Source: Isoptericola sp044389085 (GTDB lineage Bacteria; Actinomycetota; Actinomycetes; Actinomycetales; Cellulomonadaceae). Taken from it: a stretch of DNA of 64,000 bases. Below the pieces are notes generated by a model. It was not told the DNA's origin, did not search any database, and worked only from the letters and a program-made list of their open reading frames with translations. The position numbers were made by a program, and so were the translations under genes. Shown one piece after another: positions 17,651 to 25,820 of this stretch. The DNA lies in NCBI RefSeq assembly GCF_044389085.1, contig NZ_JBIRXP010000004.1, positions 186,001 through 250,000 of the forward strand, given 5' to 3'. Position 1 is the stretch's first letter. Each line of letters begins with the position of its first letter.

Positions 17651-17990
17651 GTCGGACCTCTCGCGGTTCGGGTGGTGCAGGGGCGGGCGGTGCGGTCAGT
17701 CTGCACGACAACGGTCGCCTGCCGTCGCGAGGAGATGACAGACCGCCACCACGGTCAGGGCGGCAGTTCATGCTCGGAACGGCAGTTCGGGCTCGGGACG
17801 GCAGTTCGAACTGCCGCGCTGAGCCGAAAGTGCCGCCCTGACGGATCGCACCTCGCCGCCCGGCCCGGTCGAGGCCCTGGTCACGGCTTCGTCGTCCGCC
17901 GGCCACCTGTCGTCCGCCGGGCGGTCACGTGCTCCCGATGGGATGGCGGGGCAACCGGCTGACCCTCACCAGCGTCTCCTGGAGGACGAC
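17651..17990. promoter_or_regulatory. 340-bp divergent intergenic region
   Basis: Lies between the DUF3817 gene (minus) and the Tat-exported phosphodiesterase-like gene (plus). It must hold both promoters. Its middle is taken up by the 19-bp tandem/inverted repeat at 17754-17842. No open frame with coding character is seen. Confidence 0.6.
17754..17842. repeat. Three 19-bp tandem CGGCAGTTC repeats enclosed by an inverted repeat
   Basis: Units starting CGGCAGTTC begin at 17761, 17780 and 17799, exactly 19 bp apart. The third continues into the palindrome CGGCAGTTCGAACTGCCG. The whole block is closed by outer arms GTCAGGGCGGCA (17754-17765) and TGCCGCCCTGAC (17831-17842). The element lies between divergent genes, so it is not simply a terminator. 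Confidence 0.85.
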
Positions 17991-18953
17991 ATGGACCACC
18001 GCAGCTCCGACGCTCCCGCCGGCATCACCCGCCGCGGCGCCCTGACCGCCGCCGGCGCGTTGGGCGCCCTGGGCGTGGCGGGCGCCCTCGCCACGCCGGC
18101 CGCCGCCGCGACGCCGTCGGCCCGCCCCGGCAAGGGCGCACTGATCGGCCCGGCCAAGGGCTCCACCCTGCACGCGATGAGCTTCAACATCCGCCTGGAC
18201 CGCGAGGACGCGACCCAGCCCGGGCAGCCCGACCACTGGCCCGACCGCGCGCCGCTGGTCACCGCGTTCCTCGCCCTCGAGCAGCCCACGATCCTCGGGG
18301 TCCAGGAGGCGGAGTTCCAGCAGCTCGTCGCCGTCGAGGACGGCCTCGGCAAGCACTACCGCACCGTGGGCTACGGGCGCTCCGGCGGGGCGGACGGCGA
18401 GTACTCGGCCGTCTTCTACGACGCACGCCGCCTCACGCTGCTGTGGTGGGACCAGTTCTGGCTGTCCGACACCCCGGACGTCATCGGCTCCGCCACGTGG
18501 GGCAACTCGGTGACGCGCATCGTCACCTGGGCCCGCTTCCGCGACGAGCGCACCGGCACCGAGTTCGTGCACGTGAACTCCCACTTCGACCACCAGTCGG
18601 AGCACGCCCGCGTGCGCAGCGCCGAGGTGGTGCGCGACCTCGTGGCCGGCTTCGGGCTCGCCGTCGTCTTCACCGCCGACTGCAACGCTCCCGCGGGTGC
18701 GTCCGCCCCCTACGACGTGCTCGTCGGCGACGGCGGCATGCTCGACACCTGGGAGGCGGCCGACCGGCAGCTCACCCCCGCCGTCGGCACGTTCCCGAAC
18801 TACGGCGCCCCCGTCCCCGGCGGCCCCCGCATCGACTGGGTGCTGGCCACTCCGGGCACCGAGGTGCTCGCCGCGACGGTCAACACCTGGACGAAGGACG
18901 GCCGTTACCCCAGCGACCACACGCCCGTGCAGGCGCTGCTGCGCTTGGGGTGA
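17991..18953 (+). CDS. Tat-exported endonuclease/exonuclease/phosphatase-family protein
   Basis: A 320-residue exported protein. The ATG at 17991 follows GGAGGACGAC and starts a twin-arginine signal (ITRRGALTAAGALGALGVAGAL, cleavage near AAA). The mature part is the EEP/DNase I-like fold: MSFNIRLD, GVQEAEFQQL (the catalytic Glu), HVNSHFDHQS, VFTADCNAP (normally GDFN), IDWVLA and a final SDHTPVQALL with the catalytic His. Bacterial relatives are secreted phosphodiesterases or phosphatases, including sphingomyelinase-type and nuclease-type enzymes. The substrate cannot be told from sequence. Confidence 0.87.
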   Translation: MDHRSSDAPAGITRRGALTAAGALGALGVAGALATPAAAATPSARPGKGALIGPAKGSTLHAMSFNIRLDREDATQPGQPDHWPDRAPLVTAFLALEQPTILGVQEAEFQQLVAVEDGLGKHYRTVGYGRSGGADGEYSAVFYDARRLTLLWWDQFWLSDTPDVIGSATWGNSVTRIVTWARFRDERTGTEFVHVNSHFDHQSEHARVRSAEVVRDLVAGFGLAVVFTADCNAPAGASAPYDVLVGDGGMLDTWEAADRQLTPAVGTFPNYGAPVPGGPRIDWVLATPGTEVLAATVNTWTKDGRYPSDHTPVQALLRLG

Positions 18954-18966
18954 CCGTCCTCCTCCG

Positions 18967-19932
18967 ATGAGTCCGGGCCCGCGGGGCCGTCAGCCCTCCA
19001 TGCCCGAGATGCCGACCGCGAGTTCCAGGACCTCCCCGACCTCTCACGTCGGTCCTGCCGACGGCGACGCCCTCGGCCCGGAGCGGTTCGCCGAGGACGG
19101 CGGCGTGAGGCTCTGCTACCAGTCCGTCGGCGACCCGGCCGACCCGACGATCCTGCTCGTCGGCGGCGTCACGTCGTCGATGGACTGGTGGCCCGCCGAC
19201 CTCGTCGCCGCGCTCGCCGACCGAGGCCGGCATGTCGTCCGGTACGACCACCGCGACACCGGCCGCTCCACCACGTGCCCGCCCGGGGCCCCGGACTACA
19301 CCGGCCGGGACCTCACGGAGGACGCGCTGCGGGTGCTCGACGCCGTGGGCGCCGGCCGGGCGCACCTCGTGGGCCTGTCGATGGGCGGCGCCATCGTGCA
19401 GGAGCTCGCGCTCGAGCACCCCGACCGCGTCGCCTCGGCCACGCTGATGTCGACGACGCGCGCGTTCTCGGCGCCCGGCGACACCCCCCTCCCGCCGCCC
19501 GACCCGGCGCTGGGCGGCTCCGGGGACGGCGCCTCCCCCGACCCCGGCGACACGGCCGCGCTGGTCGAGGCGGTCGTCGCCGGGGACCGCTCGTACACCG
19601 GCCGCGGCGACTTCGACGAGGCGCGCACCCGCGCGGTCGCGGCCCGCGCCGTGGAGCGCTCGATCGACCCGACCGCGGGCGCGAACCACTTCACGGCGGA
19701 GCCCGGCGCGCCGTTCGAGGGCACGCTCGCCGACCTCACCGTCCCGACCCTCGTCGTGCACGGGAGCGAGGACCCCCTGTTCCCCGGCCACGGCGCCGCG
19801 CTGGCCGCGGAGATCCCCGGGGCACGGCTGCTGGTGCTCGACGGCGTCGGCCACCAGGTCGCGCCGCCGTCCTCGTGGGACGTGCTGCTCCCGGCGCTCG
19901 TCGAGCACACCGCGGGGCGCGCTGCCGGGTGA
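18967..19932 (+). CDS. Alpha/beta-fold hydrolase
   Basis: About 321 residues. The core has ILLVGGVTSSMDWW (oxyanion region), YDHRDTGRST, the nucleophile elbow GLSMGGAIVQ (Ser), the acid in VHGSEDPLF (Asp) and the terminal histidine GVGHQVAP. The pattern matches hydrolases annotated as esterases or aromatic-ring-cleavage-type enzymes. The start is uncertain: ATG 18967, 19000 and 19009 are in frame and none has a good ribosome site; I chose the longest. The stop lies 19 bp before the MBL-fold gene, so the two may be cotranscribed. Confidence 0.82.
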   Translation: MSPGPRGRQPSMPEMPTASSRTSPTSHVGPADGDALGPERFAEDGGVRLCYQSVGDPADPTILLVGGVTSSMDWWPADLVAALADRGRHVVRYDHRDTGRSTTCPPGAPDYTGRDLTEDALRVLDAVGAGRAHLVGLSMGGAIVQELALEHPDRVASATLMSTTRAFSAPGDTPLPPPDPALGGSGDGASPDPGDTAALVEAVVAGDRSYTGRGDFDEARTRAVAARAVERSIDPTAGANHFTAEPGAPFEGTLADLTVPTLVVHGSEDPLFPGHGAALAAEIPGARLLVLDGVGHQVAPPSSWDVLLPALVEHTAGRAAG

Positions 19933-19951
19933 CGGGGCGAGGATGGACGCC

Positions 19952-20614
19952 ATGTCCTCCCTCATCCTCACCACCTGGGGCCACGCGGGCGTCCGCCTGG
20001 AGCGCGACGACCGCACCCTCGTCATCGACCCCGGCACGTTCACCGACCCGCGGGTGCTCGACGGCGCCGACGCGGTGCTCGTCACCCACGAGCACCCCGA
20101 CCACGTCGACGTCCCCCGCGTGGCGGCCGCGCTGTCCGCCGACCGCGCACCCGAGCTGTGGGCCCCGGCGCCCGTCGTCGAGCTCCTCACCGCGGCCGGT
20201 GCGCCCGCGGACCGCCTGCACGCCGTCGACGGCGGTGCCTCGTTCGACGCGGCCGGGTTCGCCGTGCAGGCCCTGGGCCACGTGCACGCGACCATCCACC
20301 CGGACATGACCCCGCCCGCGAACGTCGCGTTCCTCGTCGACGGCGCGGTGCTGCACCCGGGCGACTCCTTCACGCCCGCGCCCGACGGCGTGCGGGTCGA
20401 GGTGCTGGCGCTGCCCGTCGCGGCGCCGTGGCTCAAGCTCGCGGAGGCCGTCGACTACGTGCGCCAGGTGGCTCCGCGCGTCGCCGTCCCGATCCACGAC
20501 GCGATCCTCAGCGACGCCGGGCTGGCGCTCGTAGACCGTGTCGCGGGAGGCCTCGGCGGCGCCGAGTACCGTCGCCTCGCGCCGGGCGAACCGCTCGAGG
20601 TCCCGCTCCCCTGA
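19952..20614 (+). CDS. MBL-fold metal-dependent hydrolase
   Basis: About 220 residues of metallo-beta-lactamase fold. The THEHPDHVD motif (HxHxDH with a Glu) binds the metals. HPGDSF and IHDAILSD provide further ligands. The overall pattern (TTWGHAGVRLERDDRTLVIDPG) is that of UlaG-like L-ascorbate-6-phosphate lactonases and relatives. ATG 19952 is preferred over ATG 19943, because the GGGCGAGG ribosome site is 9 bp upstream of it. The gene ends at a strong convergent hairpin. Confidence 0.85.
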   Translation: MSSLILTTWGHAGVRLERDDRTLVIDPGTFTDPRVLDGADAVLVTHEHPDHVDVPRVAAALSADRAPELWAPAPVVELLTAAGAPADRLHAVDGGASFDAAGFAVQALGHVHATIHPDMTPPANVAFLVDGAVLHPGDSFTPAPDGVRVEVLALPVAAPWLKLAEAVDYVRQVAPRVAVPIHDAILSDAGLALVDRVAGGLGGAEYRRLAPGEPLEVPLP

Positions 20615-20615
20615 C

Positions 20616-20677
20616 CTTCGAGCAGGCGATCTGTCACGCCATCCCCGCGGATGACGCGACAGATCGCCTGCTCGAAG
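20616..20677. terminator. Long bidirectional terminator hairpin
   Basis: Perfect 20-bp arms (20616-20635 and 20658-20677; CTTCGAGCAGGCGATCTGTC and its complement) with partial inner pairing. The arms abut the stop codons of both convergent genes. Confidence 0.8.
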
Positions 20678-21826
20678 TCACGAGCGGCGGAGCGGCACGA
20701 CGTCGGCGAGCGGCGCCTGGAGCTCCGCCGACCCGCCGGCGGGCCGGAAGCCCAGCGCCACGTTGATCGCCAGCATCGGGGCGTTGGTCTCGTTGTTCCA
20801 CGTGGAGACGCGGCGTGCGGTGGGGCGCAGGCGCGTGTGCTCGCGCAGGTTCACCGCCTTGAGGAGCATCCCGAGCCGGTGGCCGCGGTGCTCGGGCAGC
20901 ACCACGGTGCTGTCCTGCTCGGTGAGCTCGGGCTTGTCGTCGTCCCAGGTCAGGACCGTCATGCCCGCGAGGGTCCCGCTCGGGACGTGCTCCGCGGCGG
21001 TGACGAGGGCGGACTGGCCGCGCTCGACGCGCTTCGCCTCCTCGAGACGGATCCGCGTCCCGTCCCACACCTCCGCCTCCAGCGCGAGACCGCCGTTCGG
21101 CTCGTCCTCGGACAGTCGCCGCTCCAGGGCCGCGAGCTGCTCGACCCACTCCTGCGGCACCGGGTCCTGCCAGGTGTGCAGGCGGTACGCGTCGCCGGCC
21201 CGGGCGGCCGCGTCGGCCACGAACCCGTCGACGACGTCGTCGGGCAGGGGAACGTCGAGCACGGACCGGCGCGCGACGATCTCCAGCCCCAGCCCGGCCC
21301 GGCGGGCGAGCCGCATGCCGGGCAGCTCGGCGGACACGTGGCCCGGGCCCTCGCGGGGCACGAGCGCGTCGGGGGCGCCCGCGGGCGGCTCGTCCGCGAG
21401 CTCGACCTCCGCGAACACCATCGAGCGGCCCTCCGTGAGCGCCACCCTCCGCAGGCGGTCCGCGATCGCCGAGCCGATCCCCCGCCCCCGGTGGGTGGGC
21501 AGCACGGCGACCCGCACGACGGCCAGGTGCCGGTTGTCCGAGACGGGCAGGATGAGCACACCGTGCCCGACGACGCGCGGCGTCGCGGCGTCGTCGGCGT
21601 GCGCGACCGCGACCAGCCGGTGGCACCGCGCGTGCTCCTGGTGCAGGTCGCCGACCAGGAGGTCGACGGCGCGGGGCGCGAAGTCGTCGTGGCCGAGGTC
21701 CGCCAGGCCGACGGCACGCTCCAGCGCCGCGATGCCGCGGTACGCCCAGGCCTCGGGCGCGTCGAGACGGTCGGCCCGGGGCGGTTCGACCAGCCGCCAC
21801 GTCGGTGCGGGCGCGGGGGTGCTCAT
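20678..21826 (-). CDS. Tandem-domain GNAT acetyltransferase
   Basis: A 382-residue protein with two GNAT folds. The first acetyl-CoA site is VAVLPTHRGRGIGSAIADRL (about residue 115-135). The second is VVLPEHRGHRLGMLLKAVNL (about 310-330), followed by NNETNAPMLAINVALGFRP, typical of the second half of mycothiol synthase-like and other double-GNAT proteins. The organisation recalls MshD, but key MshD residues cannot be confirmed, so only the general call is given. The ATG is at 21826. Its TGA stop abuts the hairpin arm. Confidence 0.85.
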   Translation of the reverse strand: MSTPAPAPTWRLVEPPRADRLDAPEAWAYRGIAALERAVGLADLGHDDFAPRAVDLLVGDLHQEHARCHRLVAVAHADDAATPRVVGHGVLILPVSDNRHLAVVRVAVLPTHRGRGIGSAIADRLRRVALTEGRSMVFAEVELADEPPAGAPDALVPREGPGHVSAELPGMRLARRAGLGLEIVARRSVLDVPLPDDVVDGFVADAAARAGDAYRLHTWQDPVPQEWVEQLAALERRLSEDEPNGGLALEAEVWDGTRIRLEEAKRVERGQSALVTAAEHVPSGTLAGMTVLTWDDDKPELTEQDSTVVLPEHRGHRLGMLLKAVNLREHTRLRPTARRVSTWNNETNAPMLAINVALGFRPAGGSAELQAPLADVVPLRRS

Positions 21827-21919
21827 GCCCTCACGGTGCGCCGCGGCCGGGCTCCGCGTCACGATCTTTTCGCGGCCCGCGTCGCCGTCCGCCCGCTGCG
21901 ACGCGTAGGGTGCCTGACC

Positions 21920-22471
21920 GTGACGACCGAGACCCCGCTGCCGGTGACCACGGGCCGGCTGGTCCTGCGCGCGCACCGCGCGGAGGACCTCGAGCCCCTG
22001 CTGTCCTACTACGCCGACCCCGAGGTGTCCCGCTACCTGCTCGAGGAGCCGTGGACGCCGGACGTCGCGGAGGCGCAGCTGGCGAAGCGGCTCGCGCGCA
22101 CCCGGATCGACGAGCCGGGCTCCGCCCTCGCGCTCGTCGTCGAGCACGACGGCCAGGTCGTCGGCGACGTCGCCCTGTGGACGACGGGCGACACCGTCTC
22201 CCGCGGGGAGATCGGCTGGGTCTTCCACCCCGACCACACCGGCCAGGGCTTCGCGACCGAGGCCGTGCGCGCCGTCCTGGGCCTCGCGTTCGACTTCTAC
22301 CGCATGCACCGTGTCGTCGCGCAGCTCGACGCCCGCAACGACGCCTCCGCCCGCCTGTGCGAGCGCGTCGGAATGCGGCGCGAGGGCCACCTGCGGCAGG
22401 ACTGGTGGTCGAAGGGCGAGTGGACCGACACCCTCGTCTACGGGGTGCTGAAGAGCGACCGGTCGGCCTGA
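21920..22471 (+). CDS. GNAT N-acetyltransferase (RimJ/RimL type)
   Basis: A 183-residue acetyltransferase. The pattern TGRLVLRAHRAEDLEPLL, IGWVFHPDHTGQGFATEAVRA (acetyl-CoA loop), RVVAQLDARNDASARLCERVGM and GHLRQDWWSKGEWTDTLVYGVL is the RimJ/RimL subgroup, whose members acetylate ribosomal protein N-termini or small amines. The start is GTG 21920. Its last 34 bp overlap the 3' end of the convergent NTF2-like gene. Confidence 0.88.
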   Translation: MTTETPLPVTTGRLVLRAHRAEDLEPLLSYYADPEVSRYLLEEPWTPDVAEAQLAKRLARTRIDEPGSALALVVEHDGQVVGDVALWTTGDTVSRGEIGWVFHPDHTGQGFATEAVRAVLGLAFDFYRMHRVVAQLDARNDASARLCERVGMRREGHLRQDWWSKGEWTDTLVYGVLKSDRSA

Positions 22472-22872
22472 CCGTCGTCCGGCCCGCCGTCGGCGTGCCG
22501 GTGCACCACCTTCCAGCCGTCGTCCTCGCGGCGGTAGACCTGCGTCACGCGCAGCACGTAGTCGCGCGGGCGGCCGTCGACCGACGTCGACGTGACCTCC
22601 CGGTGCACCGTGTAGGCGAGGTCGCCGCTCACGTCGGCGGCGACCAGCTCGACCGCGGCGGACCGGGCGTGCGAGAACCCCTCCGCCAGCCGCGCGAACA
22701 CGGCGCGCGCCTCGTCGGGGCCGTCCGCCTCCATCCACGCGCCGAAGAGGGTGACCGGAGCGCGCCGGGACCAGGTCCGGTCGCGGGGGCCGGCGTCACC
22801 GTCGTGCAGCGCCGTCTCCGCCCGCTGCCACGTCGTGCGGAACCAGCCGAGGAAGTCCTCGCGGTCGCCCAT
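22438..22872 (-). CDS. NTF2-like (SnoaL/DUF4440-type) protein
   Basis: A 144-residue protein with the cone-shaped NTF2-like fold. The pattern is AETALHDGDAGP, VTLFGAWMEADG, VELVAADVSGDLAYTVHREV and VLRVTQVYRREDDGWKVVHRHAD, which is the C-terminal strand pair of this superfamily. Members are ketosteroid-isomerase-like enzymes or ligand-binding proteins; no catalytic residue set is certain. It starts at ATG 22872, 60 bp from the divergent GNAT gene. Confidence 0.82.
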   Translation of the reverse strand: MGDREDFLGWFRTTWQRAETALHDGDAGPRDRTWSRRAPVTLFGAWMEADGPDEARAVFARLAEGFSHARSAAVELVAADVSGDLAYTVHREVTSTSVDGRPRDYVLRVTQVYRREDDGWKVVHRHADGGPDDGQADRSLFSTP

Positions 22873-22932
22873 GGCCGCATTCAACAACGGGCCGGCCGCG
22901 CTCGGTAGGGCCGGGCGGGGCACGATGGGGCG

Positions 22933-23532
22933 ATGACGTCCGACATCGTGGTCCGCCCGGCGAACGAGGCCTCGTGGGACGAGCTGCAGACCGTGCTCGG
23001 CCCGCGCGGCGAGGGGGCCCGCTGCCAGTGCCGCTGGTACCAGACGCCCGGCTCGCGGTGGCCGGAGACGACGCGCGAGGAGCGGGCCGCGGAGCTGCGC
23101 CGCGACACGCACTGCGGCGAGCCCGGCTCGCCCACCACCAGCGGGCTGGTCGCGTGGCTGGACGGCGAGCCCGCGGGCTGGTGCGCCGTCGAACCCCGCA
23201 CCGCGTACGCCCGGCTGCGCACGGCGCGCGTGCCGTGGTCGGGCCGCGACGAGGACAAGGACGACGACGGCGTGTGGGCCGTGGTCTGCTTCGTCACTCG
23301 TGCCGGATACCGCCGCCGCGGGGTCAGCGCGGCGCTCACCGCCGCGGCCGTCGAGCACGCCCGCTCCCGCGGGGCGCACGCCGTCGAGGGCTACCCGATG
23401 GTGGTGGAGCCCGGCGCGACCGACGACACGGGCACGCTGTTCGTCGGTGTGGCGTCGGTGTTCGAGGCCGCCGGCTTCCGCGAGGTGAGCCGCCCGACGT
23501 CGCGCCGTGCGGTGATGCGCGTCGACCTCTGA
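22933..23532 (+). CDS. GNAT N-acetyltransferase
   Basis: A 199-residue protein. CQCRWYQTPGSRW near the N-terminus and WAVVCFVTRAGYRRRGVSAALTAAAVEHARSRG (acetyl-CoA binding) are characteristic of a GNAT subgroup often seen in actinobacteria. GTLFVGVASVFEAAGFREV forms the last strands. The ATG is at 22933. It probably acetylates a small molecule; the substrate is unknown. It is convergent with the NmrA-like gene, 24 bp away. Confidence 0.85.
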   Translation: MTSDIVVRPANEASWDELQTVLGPRGEGARCQCRWYQTPGSRWPETTREERAAELRRDTHCGEPGSPTTSGLVAWLDGEPAGWCAVEPRTAYARLRTARVPWSGRDEDKDDDGVWAVVCFVTRAGYRRRGVSAALTAAAVEHARSRGAHAVEGYPMVVEPGATDDTGTLFVGVASVFEAAGFREVSRPTSRRAVMRVDL

Positions 23533-23556
23533 CGGGTTCGCCGGCGCCGGCGGCGG

Positions 23557-24357
23557 TCAGCGCCGCTCGACGTGCTCCGCGAGGAACTCCGCCCACGTCT
23601 GCTTGCCGACGGCGCGGTCGGGAGCGAGGTTGCCGCCCGCCGCATAGGCCCGCGACGCCGCGCCCGGAAAGCGGACCGGCATCGTGGGGCGCCGCGACCC
23701 GACGGCGTCGAGGTAGTCCCGCACCATCGTGCGGAACGTGAGCACCTCCGGCCCGGCGACGTCGGGCACCCGGCCCTGCGGGTCGCCGAGCGCCAGCTCC
23801 ACCAGGCGCGTCGCGACCTCGTCCGCCGCGATCGGCTGCGCCCGCCACCCCGACGGCGTGGGCACCACCGGCAGCTTCGCGAGCCCCCGTGCCGCGATGA
23901 GCACCAGCTCGTGGAACTGCGTGGCGCGCAGGTTGCTCCACGGGATCCCCGACTCCTCCAGCACCCGCTCCTGGGCCAGCTTGCTGTCCATGTAGCCGAG
24001 CACGCGGCGGTCGAAGCGGGACCGTGCCGGCACCTTCTCCGCGCCCACCACCGAGATGTTCACCAGGTGGGGCTCCGTGCCCGCGTCGCGGACCGCCCGG
24101 ACCAGGGCCTTCGCCATCGGCTCGTTGTGCAGCTGGTCGCCGGCGAGGTGGACGACCACCTCCGCGTCCCCCACCGCCTGCGCCAGGCCCTCGCCCGTGG
24201 TCCAGTCCGCGACGACGTAGCGCACGCCGTCGCCCTCCGCGTGCGGGCTGCGGCTGACCACCCGCACCTGCGCGCCCGTCCGCACCAACCGCGGCACCAC
24301 CAGCCTGCCGAGGTGCCCCGTCCCGCCGGTGACCAGGATGCGTGCTCCCGACTCCAT
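23557..24357 (-). CDS. NmrA-like NAD(P)-binding SDR protein
   Basis: A 266-residue atypical short-chain reductase. The N-terminal ILVTGGTGHLGRLVVPRL is the dinucleotide-binding GxxGxxG. VVHLAGD and SVVGAEKVPARSRF follow. The active-site Tyr and Lys of classical SDRs appear as YMDSKLAQE. The pattern matches NAD(P)H-binding proteins annotated as NmrA family or nucleoside-diphosphate-sugar epimerases. ATG 24357 follows GGAGGA. The N-terminus is divergent from a GNAT gene. Confidence 0.86.
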   Translation of the reverse strand: MESGARILVTGGTGHLGRLVVPRLVRTGAQVRVVSRSPHAEGDGVRYVVADWTTGEGLAQAVGDAEVVVHLAGDQLHNEPMAKALVRAVRDAGTEPHLVNISVVGAEKVPARSRFDRRVLGYMDSKLAQERVLEESGIPWSNLRATQFHELVLIAARGLAKLPVVPTPSGWRAQPIAADEVATRLVELALGDPQGRVPDVAGPEVLTFRTMVRDYLDAVGSRRPTMPVRFPGAASRAYAAGGNLAPDRAVGKQTWAEFLAEHVERR

Positions 24358-24467
24358 CTGCCGTCCTCCTCCGTCGTCGACGCGCGGCCACCGCGCGTCC
24401 TGCACCACCGACGATCTGGCGGCCGCGGACGTGACCACCGCCCGGGTCGGGCTGCTACGTTCCGCGG

Positions 24468-24896
24468 GTGATCGACGACCTCACCGCCGAGCGTCTCGGA
24501 GAGTGCACGCGGCTGTTCGTCCGTACCTTCTCCGCACCTCCGTGGAACGAGGGATGGGCCGAGGCGGACGCCGCGCAACGTCTCGGCGACCTGCTCGCCA
24601 CCCCACGCTCCGAAGGCCTGTGCGCGATCGCGGACGACGGTGCGGTCGTCGGCTTCGCCCTCGGGCACCGTGAGCGGGTCGGCCCCGAGGACCACCTGCT
24701 CCTCCAGGAGATGTGCGTCGCGCCCGAGCACCAGCGCGAGGGGTGGGGGTCCCGTCTGCTGACCGCCCTCGAGCACCGCCTGCCCGACGTCGAGCACTGG
24801 TACCTGCTGACCTTGCGGGACGGCGCTGCGGCCGCGTTCTACGAGGCGCACGGGTTCCGGCCCGCGTCACGGATCGGCGTCTACGTCCGGCCGTGA
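24468..24896 (+). CDS. GNAT N-acetyltransferase
   Basis: A 142-residue acetyltransferase with LQEMCVAPEHQREGWGSRLLTALE (acetyl-CoA P-loop) and LRDGAAAAFYEAHGFRPASRIGVY. Length and motif order match aminoglycoside 6'-like or general GNATs, but no drug-binding signature is identifiable. GTG start at 24468. Confidence 0.86.
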   Translation: MIDDLTAERLGECTRLFVRTFSAPPWNEGWAEADAAQRLGDLLATPRSEGLCAIADDGAVVGFALGHRERVGPEDHLLLQEMCVAPEHQREGWGSRLLTALEHRLPDVEHWYLLTLRDGAAAAFYEAHGFRPASRIGVYVRP

Positions 24897-24947
24897 CCTG
24901 CCAGGACGCCCGTCGACGCGGCGCGTGCGGGTGGGTACGGTGCCCAG

Positions 24948-25256
24948 GTGACCGACGAGCACGAGACCACCCACGAACGGCCGCGGGCGAACCTGGTGCG
25001 CGCCGGGACGACGCCCCTGCTGTTCGGCGCGCTCGCCTGGTTCGTCGGCCTCGCCACGAGCAGCCCCGCCCTGCTGCAGGTCGGGCAGTCGTTCCAGGCC
25101 GTCGGGCTCGGTGCGCTCACGGCCGCCGCGGCCCGCGTGCTCTGGGAGCAGCGGCACGACCGGCTGCACCCGCTCGCACAGATCGGCGCGTTCGTCGTCG
25201 GTGCGGTCCTGGCGTACCAGCTCCTCGGCGACGTCGCCGGCTTCACCGGCATCTGA
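24948..25256 (+). CDS. Small membrane protein, unknown function
   Basis: A 102-residue protein. After a charged start it has about three hydrophobic helices (GTTPLLFGALAWFVGLAT, AVGLGALTAAAARVL, GAFVVGAVLAYQLLGDVAGF). No family is recognised. GTG start at 24948. It follows the GNAT gene by 51 bp on the same strand and may share its transcript. Confidence 0.65.
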   Translation: MTDEHETTHERPRANLVRAGTTPLLFGALAWFVGLATSSPALLQVGQSFQAVGLGALTAAAARVLWEQRHDRLHPLAQIGAFVVGAVLAYQLLGDVAGFTGI

Positions 25257-25273
25257 GGTGCGCACCCTGCGGG

Positions 25274-25432
25274 TCACGCACCGTCGAGCGGGAAGCGGCG
25301 CCGCAGCAGGATCCGCTGGACCAGCGTCCACGCCACCGTCACCAGGAGGTACAGCCCCGCGGCGAGCGGGACGAAGCAGGCGACCACAGCGGTGACGAAC
25401 CGCAGCGTCGAGCGCGCGCTGCATCCCCGCCA
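25274..25432 (-). pseudogene. Duplicated 3' fragment of yidC
   Basis: The 143 bp at 25283-25425 match 27133-27275, the 3' end of the intact yidC gene, at a constant offset of 1850 bp with only a handful of substitutions. The predicted C-terminal tail FVTAVVACFVPLAAGLYLLV is identical in both. At about 25405 a 2-bp deletion breaks the frame and homology ends soon after. Only about the last 45 codons of yidC are present, so this is a dead copy. Confidence 0.85.
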
Positions 25433-25605
25433 CGCCCGCGGACGCGGCGGTGAAGGTTGTCGTGATTCTGGCGACCCGCGCTGTCGCGTGACTGGAGCGC
25501 TGACGCACCCCGGGTGCTGATCGCGAGGTCCATCGGGTCGAATCTGAACTCGGTCCGGCATTGCTTGGCCAGGACTGGTGGGGTGCGCCCTGCGGCTCGA
25601 CGTCG

Positions 25606-25782
25606 TCGTCGCGTCATCTGAGCTCGGCGGACCGGGAGGAGATCTCGCGCGGGATTGCGGCGGCCTGTCGGGTCGGGAGATTGCGGAGAGGATCGGGCGG
25701 CCGTCATCGACGGTATCGCGGGAATCACCCGCAACGATGGTCGCGACGCCTGGCGTGCGGCAGCGGCCGATACGGCGGCGTG
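25606..25782 (+). pseudogene. IS30-family transposase remnant (N-terminal HTH, two frameshifts)
   Basis: Read across three frames, the sequence gives HLSSADREEISRGIAA, then SGREIAERIGRPSSTVSRE, then TRNDGRDAWRAAAADTAA. This is the N-terminal HTH region of IS30-family transposases. Two single-base deletions (near 25660 and 25723) separate the frames. The DDE catalytic domain and the rest of the element are absent. Confidence 0.8.
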
Positions 25783-25820
25783 GTCTCCATCCACCAGCGG
25801 CCCGCGGTCGTGACCGCGGC

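Larger units (their letters stand above)
25257..25820. other. 564-bp rearrangement scar without an intact gene
   Basis: Contains, in order, a decayed copy of the 3' end of yidC (25283-25425, minus), about 180 bp with IS-end-like character, and a frameshifted N-terminal piece of an IS30-type transposase (about 25606-25782, plus). Local GC is lower than in the neighbours between 25440 and 25740. No intact coding sequence is seen. Confidence 0.75.

Noticed and set aside
20678..21826. Mycothiol synthase mshD
   Set aside because: The double-GNAT layout is similar, but I could not confirm MshD-specific residues and there is no mycothiol gene nearby.
25440..25820. An intact insertion sequence
   Set aside because: Only an N-terminal transposase piece with two frameshifts remains. 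No DDE domain and no matching second end can be found.
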